A stretch of 64,000 nt of DNA from Lycocorax pyrrhopterus obiensis. Taxonomy: Eukaryota > Chordata > Aves > Passeriformes > Paradisaeidae. The position numbers and the translations under genes are program-made. Positions 14,656-25,000 of the stretch are shown here, piece by piece. A model generated the notes under the pieces. It did no database searches. It saw only the letters and a list, made by a program, of their open reading frames with translations, and had not been told where the DNA came from. Location of the stretch: assembly GCA_014706295.1 (NCBI GenBank), contig JACSVZ010000007.1:43724975-43788974 (forward strand). Reading direction: 5' to 3'. How positions within the stretch are numbered: position 1 is the stretch's first letter; each line of letters starts with the position of its first letter.

Positions 14656-14946
14656 ATTTTGAAGGGTAGTGCTCCAACTTCTCTAACAAAGAAAACAATT
14701 AAACTTTTGGGATAGTGGGATATACATTATCTTATCATGGTGTGAAGATAAGGGAGAAAGAATGCCAAAGCCTCTCAGCTTATAAATAAGGTAAGCAGAA
14801 TTAATCAATAACAAAAAGCAGTCATCCTGCATTGTTGTTTAAAAAGTCTGTATGGACCTGAAGAATTCTAGTGTCCTTCTCCTCAGCTTTATCCATGGAC
14901 ATACTGGCTTTACTTGTGGTTATGAAATAGATACAATTATCATAGT

Positions 14947-15436
14947 ACAGAATCATAGAATTGTTTGGGTTGGGAGGGACCTCAAATATCATCTAGTTTC
15001 AATCCCCTCACCATGGGCAGGGACACTTCCACTAGACCAGGTTGCGAAGGGCTCCATCCAACTTGGCCTTGAACACTTCCAGGGATGGGGAATCCACATC
15101 TTCTCTGAGAAACCTGTTCCAGTGTCTCACCACCCTCACGGTAAAGAATTTCTTCCTAATATCTAATTTAAATACACCTTGTTTCATTTTTAAGCCCTTG
15201 TCCTATCACTACACATCCTTATATAAAGTCCCTCTCCGGCTTTCCTGTAGATCCCCTTTAGGTATTGGAAAAAGGTGCTATAAGGTTTCCCTGGAGCCTT
15301 CTCTTCTCCAGGCTGAACAGCCCCAAATCTTTCAGCCTGTCTTCACAGGAGACAAGCTCCAGCCCTCAACTCCATGGCTATCCTCTGGACTTGCTTCGAC
15401 AGGTCCTTCTTATGTTGGGGGCCCCAGATATTAATA
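14947..15436 (-). mobile_element. CR1 LINE 3' fragment, minus orientation
   Basis: The + strand starts ACAGAATCATAGAATTG, the reverse complement of the CR1 terminal ATTCTATGATTCT repeat. It then runs through the familiar CR1 text read backwards: 'GGGAGGGACCTCAAATATCAT', 'TTCCAGGGATGGGGAATCCA', 'CCTGTTCCAGTGTCTCACCA' and 'TTCTCCAGGCTGAACAGCCC'. CR1 is the dominant non-LTR retrotransposon of bird genomes and copies are usually 5'-truncated like this one. Open frames through it are remnants on the wrong strand, not genes. Confidence 0.95.
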
Positions 15437-17724
15437 TCATCAATATTAAAGTAAGTTAACTTTTGGAATGAAATCTGTTTCTCTTCTAATCCAATCTTTT
15501 ATGAAAACAGAGCAAATACCCTTCCCAGCCACTTTCTTGCTGTAATGCAACCTCTGATAAACAGCTTAAAGCATTGGCTTCTGAATCACAGTAGAGTTTA
15601 TTCCAGTCATTCACGATGTTGAAAAAGAGGATTCAGACTTGCCTGCAGCAGCCTTTCATTGCTGTAATCCTGAACTTTCAAAAGGAAATTTGCAAAAACA
15701 GCACCCTCTTTTTATGCTTCTGCACTTCATGGCTAGTATTAAACTTGCCTGTAAAAACAAACAAACAAGAAGTCCTGCCAAAAATCCATCCCCAAATGCC
15801 TGAGTCACAGCGCTATCCCCTCTTGTCTTTTCCAGATGATAGACAGAACTAGCTCACATGTTGAAAGCTCCTATACAAAGGGTTCCCCCTGCAGTGCTTC
15901 AGAGCTAGATAGCTCATATGTTAGTTAGCTCCATTGTGTGTCTGAGGCAGTTACAAGTGCTGCCTAGTAGGAGAATTGACGTCAAAGCATGGATTAATAG
16001 GCATTTGCCATTCTGTCTCTGAACACCTCTGCTTGAGATCTCAAGGGGATTCTAGTGCTTTTAAGCACTATTACAATCAAAAGGAAAGAGCATCTCACGT
16101 TGTCTGAATTGGCGTGAGAGAACACCACCTAACATACTGCTCAAAAGCTTGGCACTCCATTTTTCCTTTCCAGAGGAAGATTTGGGGCTGTATTTATTTG
16201 TGTTTACAGATTATCAGGGTTTCTACCTAGGGTTTCCCACCACTGCCCAGTGGTAATTTTGTAGAACCTGTCAGCAGTCTGCGTAGTAGGGAACTTCTCA
16301 TCAGTAACAATCTCTTATGTAGCTTTTTTCCTCTACAGGTTACTGGGTATTAAAGCCTTAGCGTATCCAACATCAGCTCATTTTACTGATGGGGAACTTG
16401 GCCTAGCCATTTAGGATGGCTGTGAGGCAGTCCTTGTATTAATTCTGAGGACTATTTTGCCTTGTTCTTGGCAGAAGAGGAGACTGAAGTCCCATAGTCC
16501 TAGGACTCAGTTGTGGACTCCCAAAGACTTCTTGTAACATGAGGAAAATAACATTATGAGCAGGGCTGTACTGCTTCCATCATTTGGAAGATAAGCTTAT
16601 GAATCCCCGATTTCTTGCAGTTTTTTAACATGTGCTTGAATAGGTCACTTCCGTTCTTAACTCTTACACCCCAATTACTCTAGGAGGAAACTTAAAATTG
16701 CTCAAACTCAGTAGAAGAAAACATGCCCTATAAGAATCTCTATCATGCCCTGTAATTAATAACAGAAATAAGTTTAGGTGTGAAGGCACAGGTACATGAA
16801 TCTTGTTCAAAGCCTACTGGAATAAGCCTCTTCCCAACCATCACGCTGTAAACTGTCTTCACTCTACATTTTACAAGGAACTGATGTTCACAATGCTGAA
16901 AAGACATGGTTCATTATTTCTTCTCAGTAATTGCACTATTTAGCTTGATATAATTACCAAGGAAATTGTGTATTGTTGTTAGTTGGCATTCATCACCATG
17001 TTTGTATAGTCCGACTTACATGTTAACACCCCTGTTCTTTTCTACAGCTTGTCATACCCTTTCCTTGGTACAGGGTGTACACTGTTAAAGGTCTGTGGTT
17101 GTACTGATTCCCATATATCCTCAAGAATAAGGTGTAGCTGCATCAGTGGGGACTTCTAAAGTGGAATACTTTAGATCTTGAATGTCTTCCAGAGACATAA
17201 GTAATGCCTGGGATGATCCTGGATTATTCAGCCATCCAAGAAGTGGACAACACTTTTCTTTGTGTGGTTTTTCTTTGCTTTATTTTGTTTACAACTCCAA
17301 GATAAAAAGCACAATAGCTATCTCTGGATACAAGCTGCAAATGCAGGTTCTTCCCAGCACTGATTTATGTCTCTAAGAGGAATAGGAAATACTAAAAGAA
17401 GAGGGGTTATTGAGGGCAGAACTAGAATCACTACTTTTCCCTCAGAAAATAAGGTTTTCATTGGAAGAGAAACCTTTTACCAATGATTCTACTATGCTTT
17501 GGGTTCTCCTCTCACAAAGCAAAGGAGGAAGTTCCATCTACTGAGTTACTTGCAGCTGGATTAGGTGCAGACTTTGAACATGTAATGTGCTTATGCTGTT
17601 TTAGGGATTAATTAGATTACTTTGTAGGATCTTTCAACAGAAATGGCAAATGTAGCCTAGTATGCAAGTGATTAAAAATGTTATGGTGAAAAAGGGTTCT
17701 GTCTACTTCTGAAGTACACAACCT
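15437..17724 (+). other. NRXN3: NRXN3 intron, between CR1 copies
   Basis: Ordinary AT-rich intron. I see no exon, repeat family or other structure that I can support. Confidence 0.65.
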
Positions 17725-18212
17725 CCTTTCAGGTAGTTGTAGAGAGTGATAAGATCTCACCTTAGCCTCCTTTTCTCCAGGCTTAACACTATCATCTCAG
17801 CCACTCCTCTAAGGACCTTCCAGACCCTTCACCAGCTTTGTTGCTGTTCTCAGGACATGTTCCAGCACCTCAGTGTCCTTCTTGCAGTGAGAGGCCCAAA
17901 ACTGAACACAGAACTCAAGGTGTGGCCTCACCAGCACAGGGAGACAGCCACTGCCCTTCTCCTGCTGACCACACTACTTCTGACACAAGCCAGGATGCCA
18001 TTGGCCTTCTTGCCCTCCTGGGCACACACTGGCTCATGTTCAGCAGCTGTTGACCAGCACCCCCCAGGTCCTTTCCTGCTGGGCGGCTTTCCAGCCATGT
18101 TCCATCCTGTAGCACTGCCTGGGGGTGTTGTGACCCAAGTGCAGAACCCAGCACTTGGCCTTGTTGAACCTCGTACAGTTGATCTCAGCCCATTGATCCA
18201 ACCTGTCCAACA
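17725..18212 (-). mobile_element. CR1 LINE internal fragment, minus orientation
   Basis: Begins AGGTAGTTGTAGAGAGTGAT and continues through 'TCCTTTTCTCCAGGCTTAAC', 'CTCAGTGTCCTTCTTGCAGT' and 'GCCCAAAACTGAACACAGAA', ending near 'CCAACCTGTCCAACAGC'. These are standard CR1 segments 5' of the part seen in the copy at 14.9 kb. The terminal octamer-type repeat is missing, so the copy lacks its 3' end. The 160-codon frame across it is a by-product of CR1 sequence read antisense. Confidence 0.93.
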
Positions 18213-19896
18213 GCATATGACTGCTTAGGATGCTACTACCAAGAAGATATGCAAAAGCCATGAAGTACTTACTAGCATTTGGACAACCTGATGATGTGTA
18301 TTTTTACCTGTCTGCTTCATAGCTGTATACTGAAGAAAGGAGGAGACACTAATATAGCCTTGCTGCTCTATGTTTGTGCATTAGCAGAAAATTATGTATG
18401 TCGCTGTTTTCCCCATGGACAAGTAGAGAAAGGACACGAAGTCCAGGCTCAGGGAGAAATGGATGGTGATTTAATGAATTCTTAGAAGACTTTTATATGT
18501 CAGTTCGCAAAGTGTATTAAGTGGCATAAGGTAATTGGTTTTTGCCATCCACCCCCTAAGGGGATTGGTCAAGTTCTAAGACACACATTTCTGAGTGTTT
18601 TTCTAGTTAGAACTATAACAATTCTACCAAAACAATCCGCAGCTGCAAGAAGTTTACAAAACTGTAACATTGTTTTGTCTTGCTTGCATGGGAAAGAAAG
18701 AACTCTCACAAGATGCTGCAGAAAGCCGCAAAATCTCTCTCCTAAAGCTTTTCAGTGTCCACATATATATATTTTAGTATTCCAGAAATATGCAGAAAAC
18801 TTTTGCTACATGTATTTAGACCAAAGACAGTAAACTGTTCCTGCTCCCACTCAAATTACTGAATGACACTCTACTGCTGAGTTTTGCGGTAGGAGAATCT
18901 GTTTTGGGGATGCAAAATCCCTTCAGAAAGACTTCTTTCCATGTAACTGACTTTTAGGATTAAATAAGTTTGGCTTTACATTAAAAAAAAAAAAGCCTTA
19001 GCTGGGCTGACTACAAATATCAATCTTCAGTCTTTCGAAAAAACACATCAGATCTTTCTCCCTGGAGAAAGAGACAGTTGAGTAGAGATGCAAGGGAAGA
19101 ATGCTTTCAGGCCAGTGATACTGGTTCTGCTGCTTAGCACTGGAAGCAACAAATACTCTTTGATTTGGAGTACTGTGAAAAGATAATAAGCCTATGGCAA
19201 ACACCTGAAAAATTCTTTACTGCTGTGGCAGTTTAGGCCTATGATTTCCTTAGCTCTCAGAGCTGTAAATGTGCTTTAATTTCTGATGACAGTTTTTTTA
19301 GCTCATTGCTATAAAGAAGCCCCACTAATTAACTCTTACACACAAACCCAAACAGAACAGCATGTGGGACTTTGTCAGTCATTCTCATATAGACATTCTT
19401 ACTATGGATTGCTTTTTTATTTCTAAGCTTCAGATGTGCCCGTGGGCTTAGAATCAGAGATCTTTTTACCAGTACAAACAGCTGGTGCAAGGGAAGTGAT
19501 ATAACTAATTTATATTCTTAGGCTCTTCCTATCTCTGTGTTTTGTAGTGGACCAGCTAATTCAGTACACTTCTCTTACAGTTTAAATTAGTGCAGATAGC
19601 TGATGGGAATCACAGATTTTTATTCTGAGTTGGGTGTAGGGAAGAGGGTTCGCTTTGAAACTTAGTATTTAGTCCTATTAATCTATTAGCTATTTGTTAT
19701 TTGTGGTATGCTAAGCATTCATTTGGCTGGATGTCTGAAAAACACTAAGAAAGGTTAAAAGCATGCAAGAATGAACAGGTTGCTTTGGGAGCTAGTACAA
19801 GTAGGAGGAACCAGAGTTTTGTTGCAGTGGACAGAACTCAAATAATGTGGGATTCAGTGCGTTAGGGAAGAGAGAAACTGTCAGCTTTAACGGAGC
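18213..19896 (+). other. NRXN3: NRXN3 intron segment
   Basis: AT-rich intron with an A run at about 18,982-18,993. Nothing else supportable was seen. Confidence 0.65.
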
Positions 19897-20176
19897 ACAA
19901 AGACGTGAAGTTATGTCAGAGGAGGTTTAGGTTGGATATTAGAAAAAGGTTCACCACCCAGAGGGTGTTTGGGCACTGGAACAGGCTCCCCAGGGAAGTG
20001 GTCACAGCACCAAACCTGACAGAGTTTAAGAATTGTTTGTACAATACTGTTGGGTACATGGTGGGACTCATCTTGGGGATGGTGCTGTGCCGGGCCACAA
20101 GTTGGACTTTGATAATCTTAGTGGGTGCCTTTCAACTCAGCATATTCTGTGATTCTATAATTCTATGATTCTTTGA
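19897..20176 (+). mobile_element. CR1 LINE 3' end, plus orientation
   Basis: The + strand reads through a degraded CR1 ORF2 C-terminus (peptide RFRLDIRKRF, then HWNRLPREVVTAPNLTEFKN). It then has the CR1 3'UTR and the terminal tail ATTCTGTGATTCTATAATTCTATGATTCT at about 20,147-20,174. It is the only plus-oriented CR1 copy I recognised in the window. Only the last few hundred bases remain, so it is an inactive 5'-truncated copy. Confidence 0.95.
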
Positions 20177-22525
20177 CTAGAGTGGTAAAAGACATGGAAG
20201 TTCCAGAGGTTAGCATGAACCTGGGTACAGTAGTGCAGCCCTATAGCCCACCTAGTTTACCATCCATCTTTCATACTGCTCTTTAACACACACACACTCA
20301 CAAATGCGCATTACCTTCACTTTTTTCTGTTCTCTTTAAAATGCAACTTAAAAACAAAAAATAGTATAATAAAACTTTGTCATTAAAGCCACTGAACAAG
20401 GGGCTTTTTGTATAATTGTTTCCTGTTGATATATGGATTTTTTCATTTGAAAACACTGGCTATCAGCTTAATCCTTCAAGCAAGAAACTTGTAAGCTCTG
20501 ATAATACAGATGTTTATACTCCCAGTCTTTTGATCTACTTTAAGTTTTTCAAAATAAAAAAAAAAGAAAGCTGCACTAGTTATGCTTTTTAGTCTTTGTT
20601 TTTTTGAGGAATAATTTGCTAAATGTTCAGTAATAAAATAGCATCTTGTAGCTTCATGTGGAAGAATTTAGGATCCAATTTTCAAATTAGGACATCTAGT
20701 TTTGGCTATTAACAGCTAGAATTTTTTTAAAGACTGGAGAAGTTTTTCCCAGCCTCAACAGAAATTGCTGGACCCAGATTTTGCAAAGAACTCTGCTTCT
20801 ATTCAAGCACCTCTGTACTGACCGCACGAAAAATTGCTTAGCACCCTTCAAATCCTCTTGTAAGTCTAACATCAAGATTTCCTTTACAAAATCTTGTCAT
20901 CTCTTTAAGTGTCTCTGGCTCCAGTTGTGGTTCTGTAGCTCTTTTGATCTTTCAGGCAGTACAAGGCTTTTCCAGACCCTCATGCAATGATTTAGGCATT
21001 TATCGTCAAATAGGGCATAAGTGTTTTCTGGAGAGGCCTGACATAGACTGCACAGTTGGCAACCAGACTCATGCCTTGCAGTCTGTTTTGCATCAAAGAG
21101 AAGCCACTCAGTTCTAATGTGCTGAAGGGGGCTATTTCACTACTCTGAAAATCCAGCTGCAAGTCATGACAAATACTGATTAAAATTCAAAGCTTAAATG
21201 CCTCTTTGTGAAACTCCCTAAGTACAATTAAACCAGAGGCTCAGAATCCTGGTGGGGAGTGATGTCCAGGGACACTAGCCTTGTAACCTTGCCAAACAAA
21301 AATCTCCACTGAGGTCTGAAAAGGCCTCACTTCTGTAATTTTTTTTCCTATTCCTTACCATTTTTTTCTGATCCACAAATGAATTCCCAAATTTTCCCAC
21401 GTAGACCAACATTTTGCTTCCTATAACCTGCATGTTCTGTCCCTGAGATAACCCTGACCAGGTTTCCTCTTCTGTGGTTTGACCTCTTCCCTTCCTAACA
21501 TGTTTACCAAAGGGATGTAGCAGATAGGTCCAGTGTAGTCTCCCAGCATAGGCATGGTACATTCCAGCTACAGCTGCACTGTGCTGTTAGTCAGTGCAAC
21601 CTCATCACTTCTGAAGTAGGAGCTGTTATATAACTCTTCTCAGAACTGGACACATTTCAGTAAAACATCTAAAACTAATCTGGTCTATTTAATTTTTGTG
21701 GGGTTTATACTTATTTAACATTCCCCAGAACTAATACTGATCTATCTGTGGCTTTAGAGGTGCTATTGTTCCTCATGTTAGTAAGTACAAAAAGATCCTC
21801 CCTGTTTGTTATCGTATCTACACAAAAATACCCCTGGCCACATATACAGGGAGGAAATCCCCATTATTCCCAGAAATTCAATCTCGAGATAGCTCCCACT
21901 TCAACTGACTGCTGGTAGCATGACCTTTATGATGGCTTATGGAATGATCTTGCTGACATTCCTGATGGAAAGCTAAGGTATATGCAGTGCTTACAGCCTG
22001 ATTTTCCCACCTCCTGGAGAGATTCTTAGGCAAGGTCCAGAGCTTTATATGTAATTTTGCTGTATTTTAAAACACCAAACAAAACAGGTTGTTTTGCTGG
22101 GGTCCCAAGTTCCTTCGTGGAAGGACTCTGATATCAAGGTGATGGTCTTTATTCAAGAAAAATGCAGACATCGTATGTGTCATTAAGGAATTCAGAGGAA
22201 GCTGAGGACCCCTCTAGGATGTATAGTATTTGGGATACACTTTTAGGAAAGGACCAACTCGTAATATCTCCTTAAACTTTTAATCCTTTTGTAGCATAGG
22301 AGAAAGTAGTGTCTGTCTTAATGCTAGTAGTGGCAGCATTTTCTGCCACTAGGCAGAAAAATAAATGCCACTGATTTCAGGTATGCCTTGGAGAGTTAGA
22401 GTCAGGACAAGGGATGGAGTCTGGTGTTTTGAATGGATTCAAATAGGTCATAGTCAGGGTGAAAAGTATACCCTAGCATAGCTTATAATTTCTCCTCACC
22501 CTTTTCCCCTTCTGACCTCCCCCAG
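20177..22525 (+). other. NRXN3: NRXN3 intron leading to the alternative exon
   Basis: Intron with a short CA-type run at about 20,288-20,303. It ends in a pyrimidine-rich tract at about 22,488-22,523 directly before CAG/AAATG. No other feature was recognised. Confidence 0.7.
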
Positions 22526-22662
22526 AAATGCAGAGATCCCGCTGGAATGTGCTTTGCCGTTTCTGGAGAGGCATGGATGGTTCACCCCTTGCCCGCCCTT
22601 TCCCCTCTGCCTGCCCGCCCCCCAAATCCTTGCTTGCTCTTCTGTTTTTCTACTTTCCCTAA
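22526..22662 (+). CDS. NRXN3: Neurexin-3 alternative C-terminal exon, GPI-anchor type (splice site 5)
   Basis: A pyrimidine-rich tract ending CCTCCCCCAG opens this exon. Two bases complete a split codon (phase 1, the same phase as the last exon) and 44 codons follow to TAA at 22,660-22,662. The peptide starts MQRSRWNVLCRFWRGMDG. Residues 26-33 are PSACPPPK and the last 11 are SLLALLFFYFP. A small-residue triplet (S27-A28-C29), a short proline/lysine spacer and a terminal hydrophobic stretch with no residues after it match the layout of a GPI-attachment signal. Neurexin-3 is known for splice-site-5 forms that are soluble or GPI-anchored instead of membrane-spanning; the exon's position between the upstream stalk exon and the transmembrane exon fits. 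If the upstream exon ends in G, as the last exon implies, the split codon is GAA (Glu). The alternative reading is a plain secreted C-terminus. The homology assignment is from context and family knowledge, not from an alignment. Confidence 0.75.
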
Positions 22663-23626
22663 ATGCAACTTACTTTAAGCATGCATTATTATTAACATCC
22701 TACAGTAAAATTAAGCTATTATATAACCCATTTGTCGATCTCAGCCAATTTCTTCTATCTTTTTCTATGTCTATTTATGACGTACATCCAGACTGCACGT
22801 CTTTTTTTTTTCCTCTCCATGTTTATTTTAAAAATAAGTGATAAAAAAAAAGATGTATTAAAAAAAAAAGCAACACTCAAGGGTGGTGGGGTTTTTGGCC
22901 AACAATTGAAAACATATTTAAATGGGAGGGGGACGGAAGGAAAAAGAATCCAATTGTTAAAAAAAATTCAAATTATGAAAGTGTCCCTAGACTGCTTTGT
23001 CTGTTCCTTTCAATGTGTGCATCTGGTTTGTTCATCTTTGAAAGTGTGTGGAATAATTTTTTCTTTAAAAATAAAATTTCTAAATCCAGTAATTGTTCTT
23101 ATCTCCCTTCTTCCTGGGAACAAAGTGCTCTTTTTTATTTTTTGCTTTTTTTTTTAGTATATCTCTACATAGTTATATTTTGATGTATTTCTTTTCAATG
23201 GTTGAATTTCTATCTTAGATTTGGTTTGTTCCAATCTAATAATGAAAAAAAAAACAAACAAAACAAAAGAGTTATGAATTGTTTTCTGCAATTTTTCCCC
23301 CTCTATTTCTGTCTTTAAATAAGGAACTACTTCACTGGCAGAATCCTACAGCTGTATTTTTGAGATTCTCCAGAGAATCCGAATATAAAAGCAGTCTAAT
23401 TTGACAGTGGGGACGGGGTGTGCAAGCACAATCTTTATATTCGAAATAGACATTTGATGTGCTCAAGAAATGATTGTCTCAAATTACTGAGAATACTGGT
23501 GTCAATTTGATGGACTACAGAAAAGATGATATTTAGAAGAAGAAGGCTGTGGGTAGCTACAGATGAAGTTGTTCTAATTCCAATGCATAAAACTAGTTTC
23601 CTTGGTTTTTTTGTTTTACTCTCTGG

Positions 23627-23669
23627 TTATTATTATTATTATTATTATTACTATTATTATTATTATTAG
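23627..23669. repeat. (TTA)n microsatellite
   Basis: About 14 units of TTA/ATT with a single ACT interruption. It lies inside the presumed 3'UTR of the alternative exon and is likely to vary in length between individuals. Confidence 0.9.
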
Positions 23670-24280
23670 TTTATGTATTTTTACTGCTATTTTTAGTAGG
23701 GAAAAGTCTTAACTGTTTTTATAATTTGAGAACCTTTAATGAAAATGTAAATATTAATACTATAATTATTAATTTTTTGTAACTTGCATGTTGAAGAAGT
23801 TGCAGCTTAGGGTTTGTGAGATTGTCAATGTTAGAGTTCTGTTCTTTCTTTTTGTTGATGGGCATGAATATGCTCATTTGTTTTTGTATATTGCCCATCC
23901 CTTCCTTACAGCCAGAAGCTCTAATGCTGCTAGATCACTCCGTACCGCCCTTACATGGACATGGCAACTGACTTACACATTCACTCCCATCATCTTCATC
24001 TCCTGTGTAGTACACTCATAGATTTTTACACTCCCACTCCATCCACCCTAAGCATTTTTTCTTCCCATAAGTTCCCCTTCACCACCCCTTTCTTTAGCAT
24101 TGTTAAAATTTTATGTGCAGTCATCCATTCCTTAAAACACACACACACAAAAATTATAGAAAAAAAGAAAATGTTTAAAAAAATATATATCAAATTGACC
24201 AAAAAGGCAAAAAAAGCAACAAACTTTGCTTTTCAAAAAACATTATATGTGTAGATATGCAAACAAGAAAAAGTAAATTC

Positions 24281-24286
24281 AATAAA
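24281..24286 (+). promoter_or_regulatory. NRXN3: Candidate polyadenylation signal AATAAA
   Basis: A canonical hexamer in the presumed UTR of the GPI-type exon, followed within about 15 nt by TTGTACAGG and T-rich sequence. A second AATAAA lies at 24,490-24,495. Which one, if either, is used cannot be told from the sequence. Confidence 0.35.
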
Positions 24287-25000
24287 TTGTACAGGATTTT
24301 TCAACTGCAATATGCTAACAACTTTACATAAGATAAAAAAATACAACCAAAAACAGCAGAAAAAAAAAACAAGTTCAAATTTGTTAAGGTGCAAGATTTT
24401 TTTCTTTTCATGTTATGTGGTGTGGATGTATGTGTTGTTGCCTCCCTGTATCGCCCTTTGTTGTAAAACAAATATATTTAAAAAGAAATAATAAACATTT
24501 TGCTAAAAAAGTTTTTAAGAAACAACAGCGAAAAAAAGCAAGTTACAAGAATGTGGCAATGCTACTTGTCCAAGAGCATTCTTACACAACTTTCTTTTGT
24601 AAATTTTTCCTTTCATGCCAAAAAACATGCGGGCAATTTGTTGATGTAAGTTGACTGTTATGAAATCAATGTGGTATGCTTTCTAAATATTTTTATGTAT
24701 TTTTGGTTACTTTTTTTTTAAAGGAAATAATGTTTTTGATTTTCATAATTTTTTTCAGTTCTCATAGGTTTTGATCTTTCTTTTGCTGATAAAGTGAATT
24801 ACTTGTTCTGTTTTTCCTTTCTCTGACCTTGTTGCTGTGGCATTTTTATTTTCTGGTGTATGGTTTTGTTTTAGGAAAATATATATAAGTTTATTTATTT
24901 TTAATCAGTTTGTATTTGCCTTTATGTTATGTGCTTTTTGTATATTGTCGATTGCCATATTGTATTGTGCATAGGACGGGGTGAAGGAGTCTGAAGCAGT

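Larger units (their letters stand above)
1..14946 (+). other. NRXN3: NRXN3 intron, upstream part
   Basis: AT-rich sequence with no recognisable exon. I looked for the expected preceding neurexin stalk exon, an acidic stretch of the DDEDF..ECEPST type, and found no such coding here, so that exon probably lies upstream of the window. Short open frames are scattered, use non-ATG starts and show no family resemblance. Contents worth noting are a T-rich UTR-like stretch at about 2,040-3,560, AT dinucleotide-rich microsatellite-like sequence near 11,112-11,200, and an A-run followed by a C-run at 14,582-14,655. The intron assignment is inferred from the + strand NRXN3 exons at 22.5 and 31.8 kb. Confidence 0.7.
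22663..25000 (+). other. NRXN3: Probable 3'UTR of the alternative NRXN3 exon
   Basis: About 2.3 kb of AU-rich sequence follows the alternative stop codon. It has long T and A runs, a TTA trinucleotide repeat, a Pumilio-type TGTAGATA at 24,250-24,257 and AATAAA hexamers at 23,070, 24,281 and 24,490. Its texture is like the 3'UTR of the main last exon and unlike the intron on either side. The 3' limit is uncertain; sequence character changes near 25,000. I cannot exclude that the exon instead splices on to the last exon from a donor downstream of its stop. Confidence 0.5.

Noticed and set aside
15042..15434. 130-codon + strand frame
   Set aside because: Antisense of a CR1 3' fragment.
17746..18228. 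160-codon + strand frame
   Set aside because: Lies wholly in a minus-oriented CR1 fragment, so it is antisense repeat sequence.
22554..22841. 95-codon frame starting at TTG 22,554
   Set aside because: A different frame from the phase-1 reading that the acceptor supports. It runs past the TAA into UTR-like sequence and starts at a non-ATG codon.
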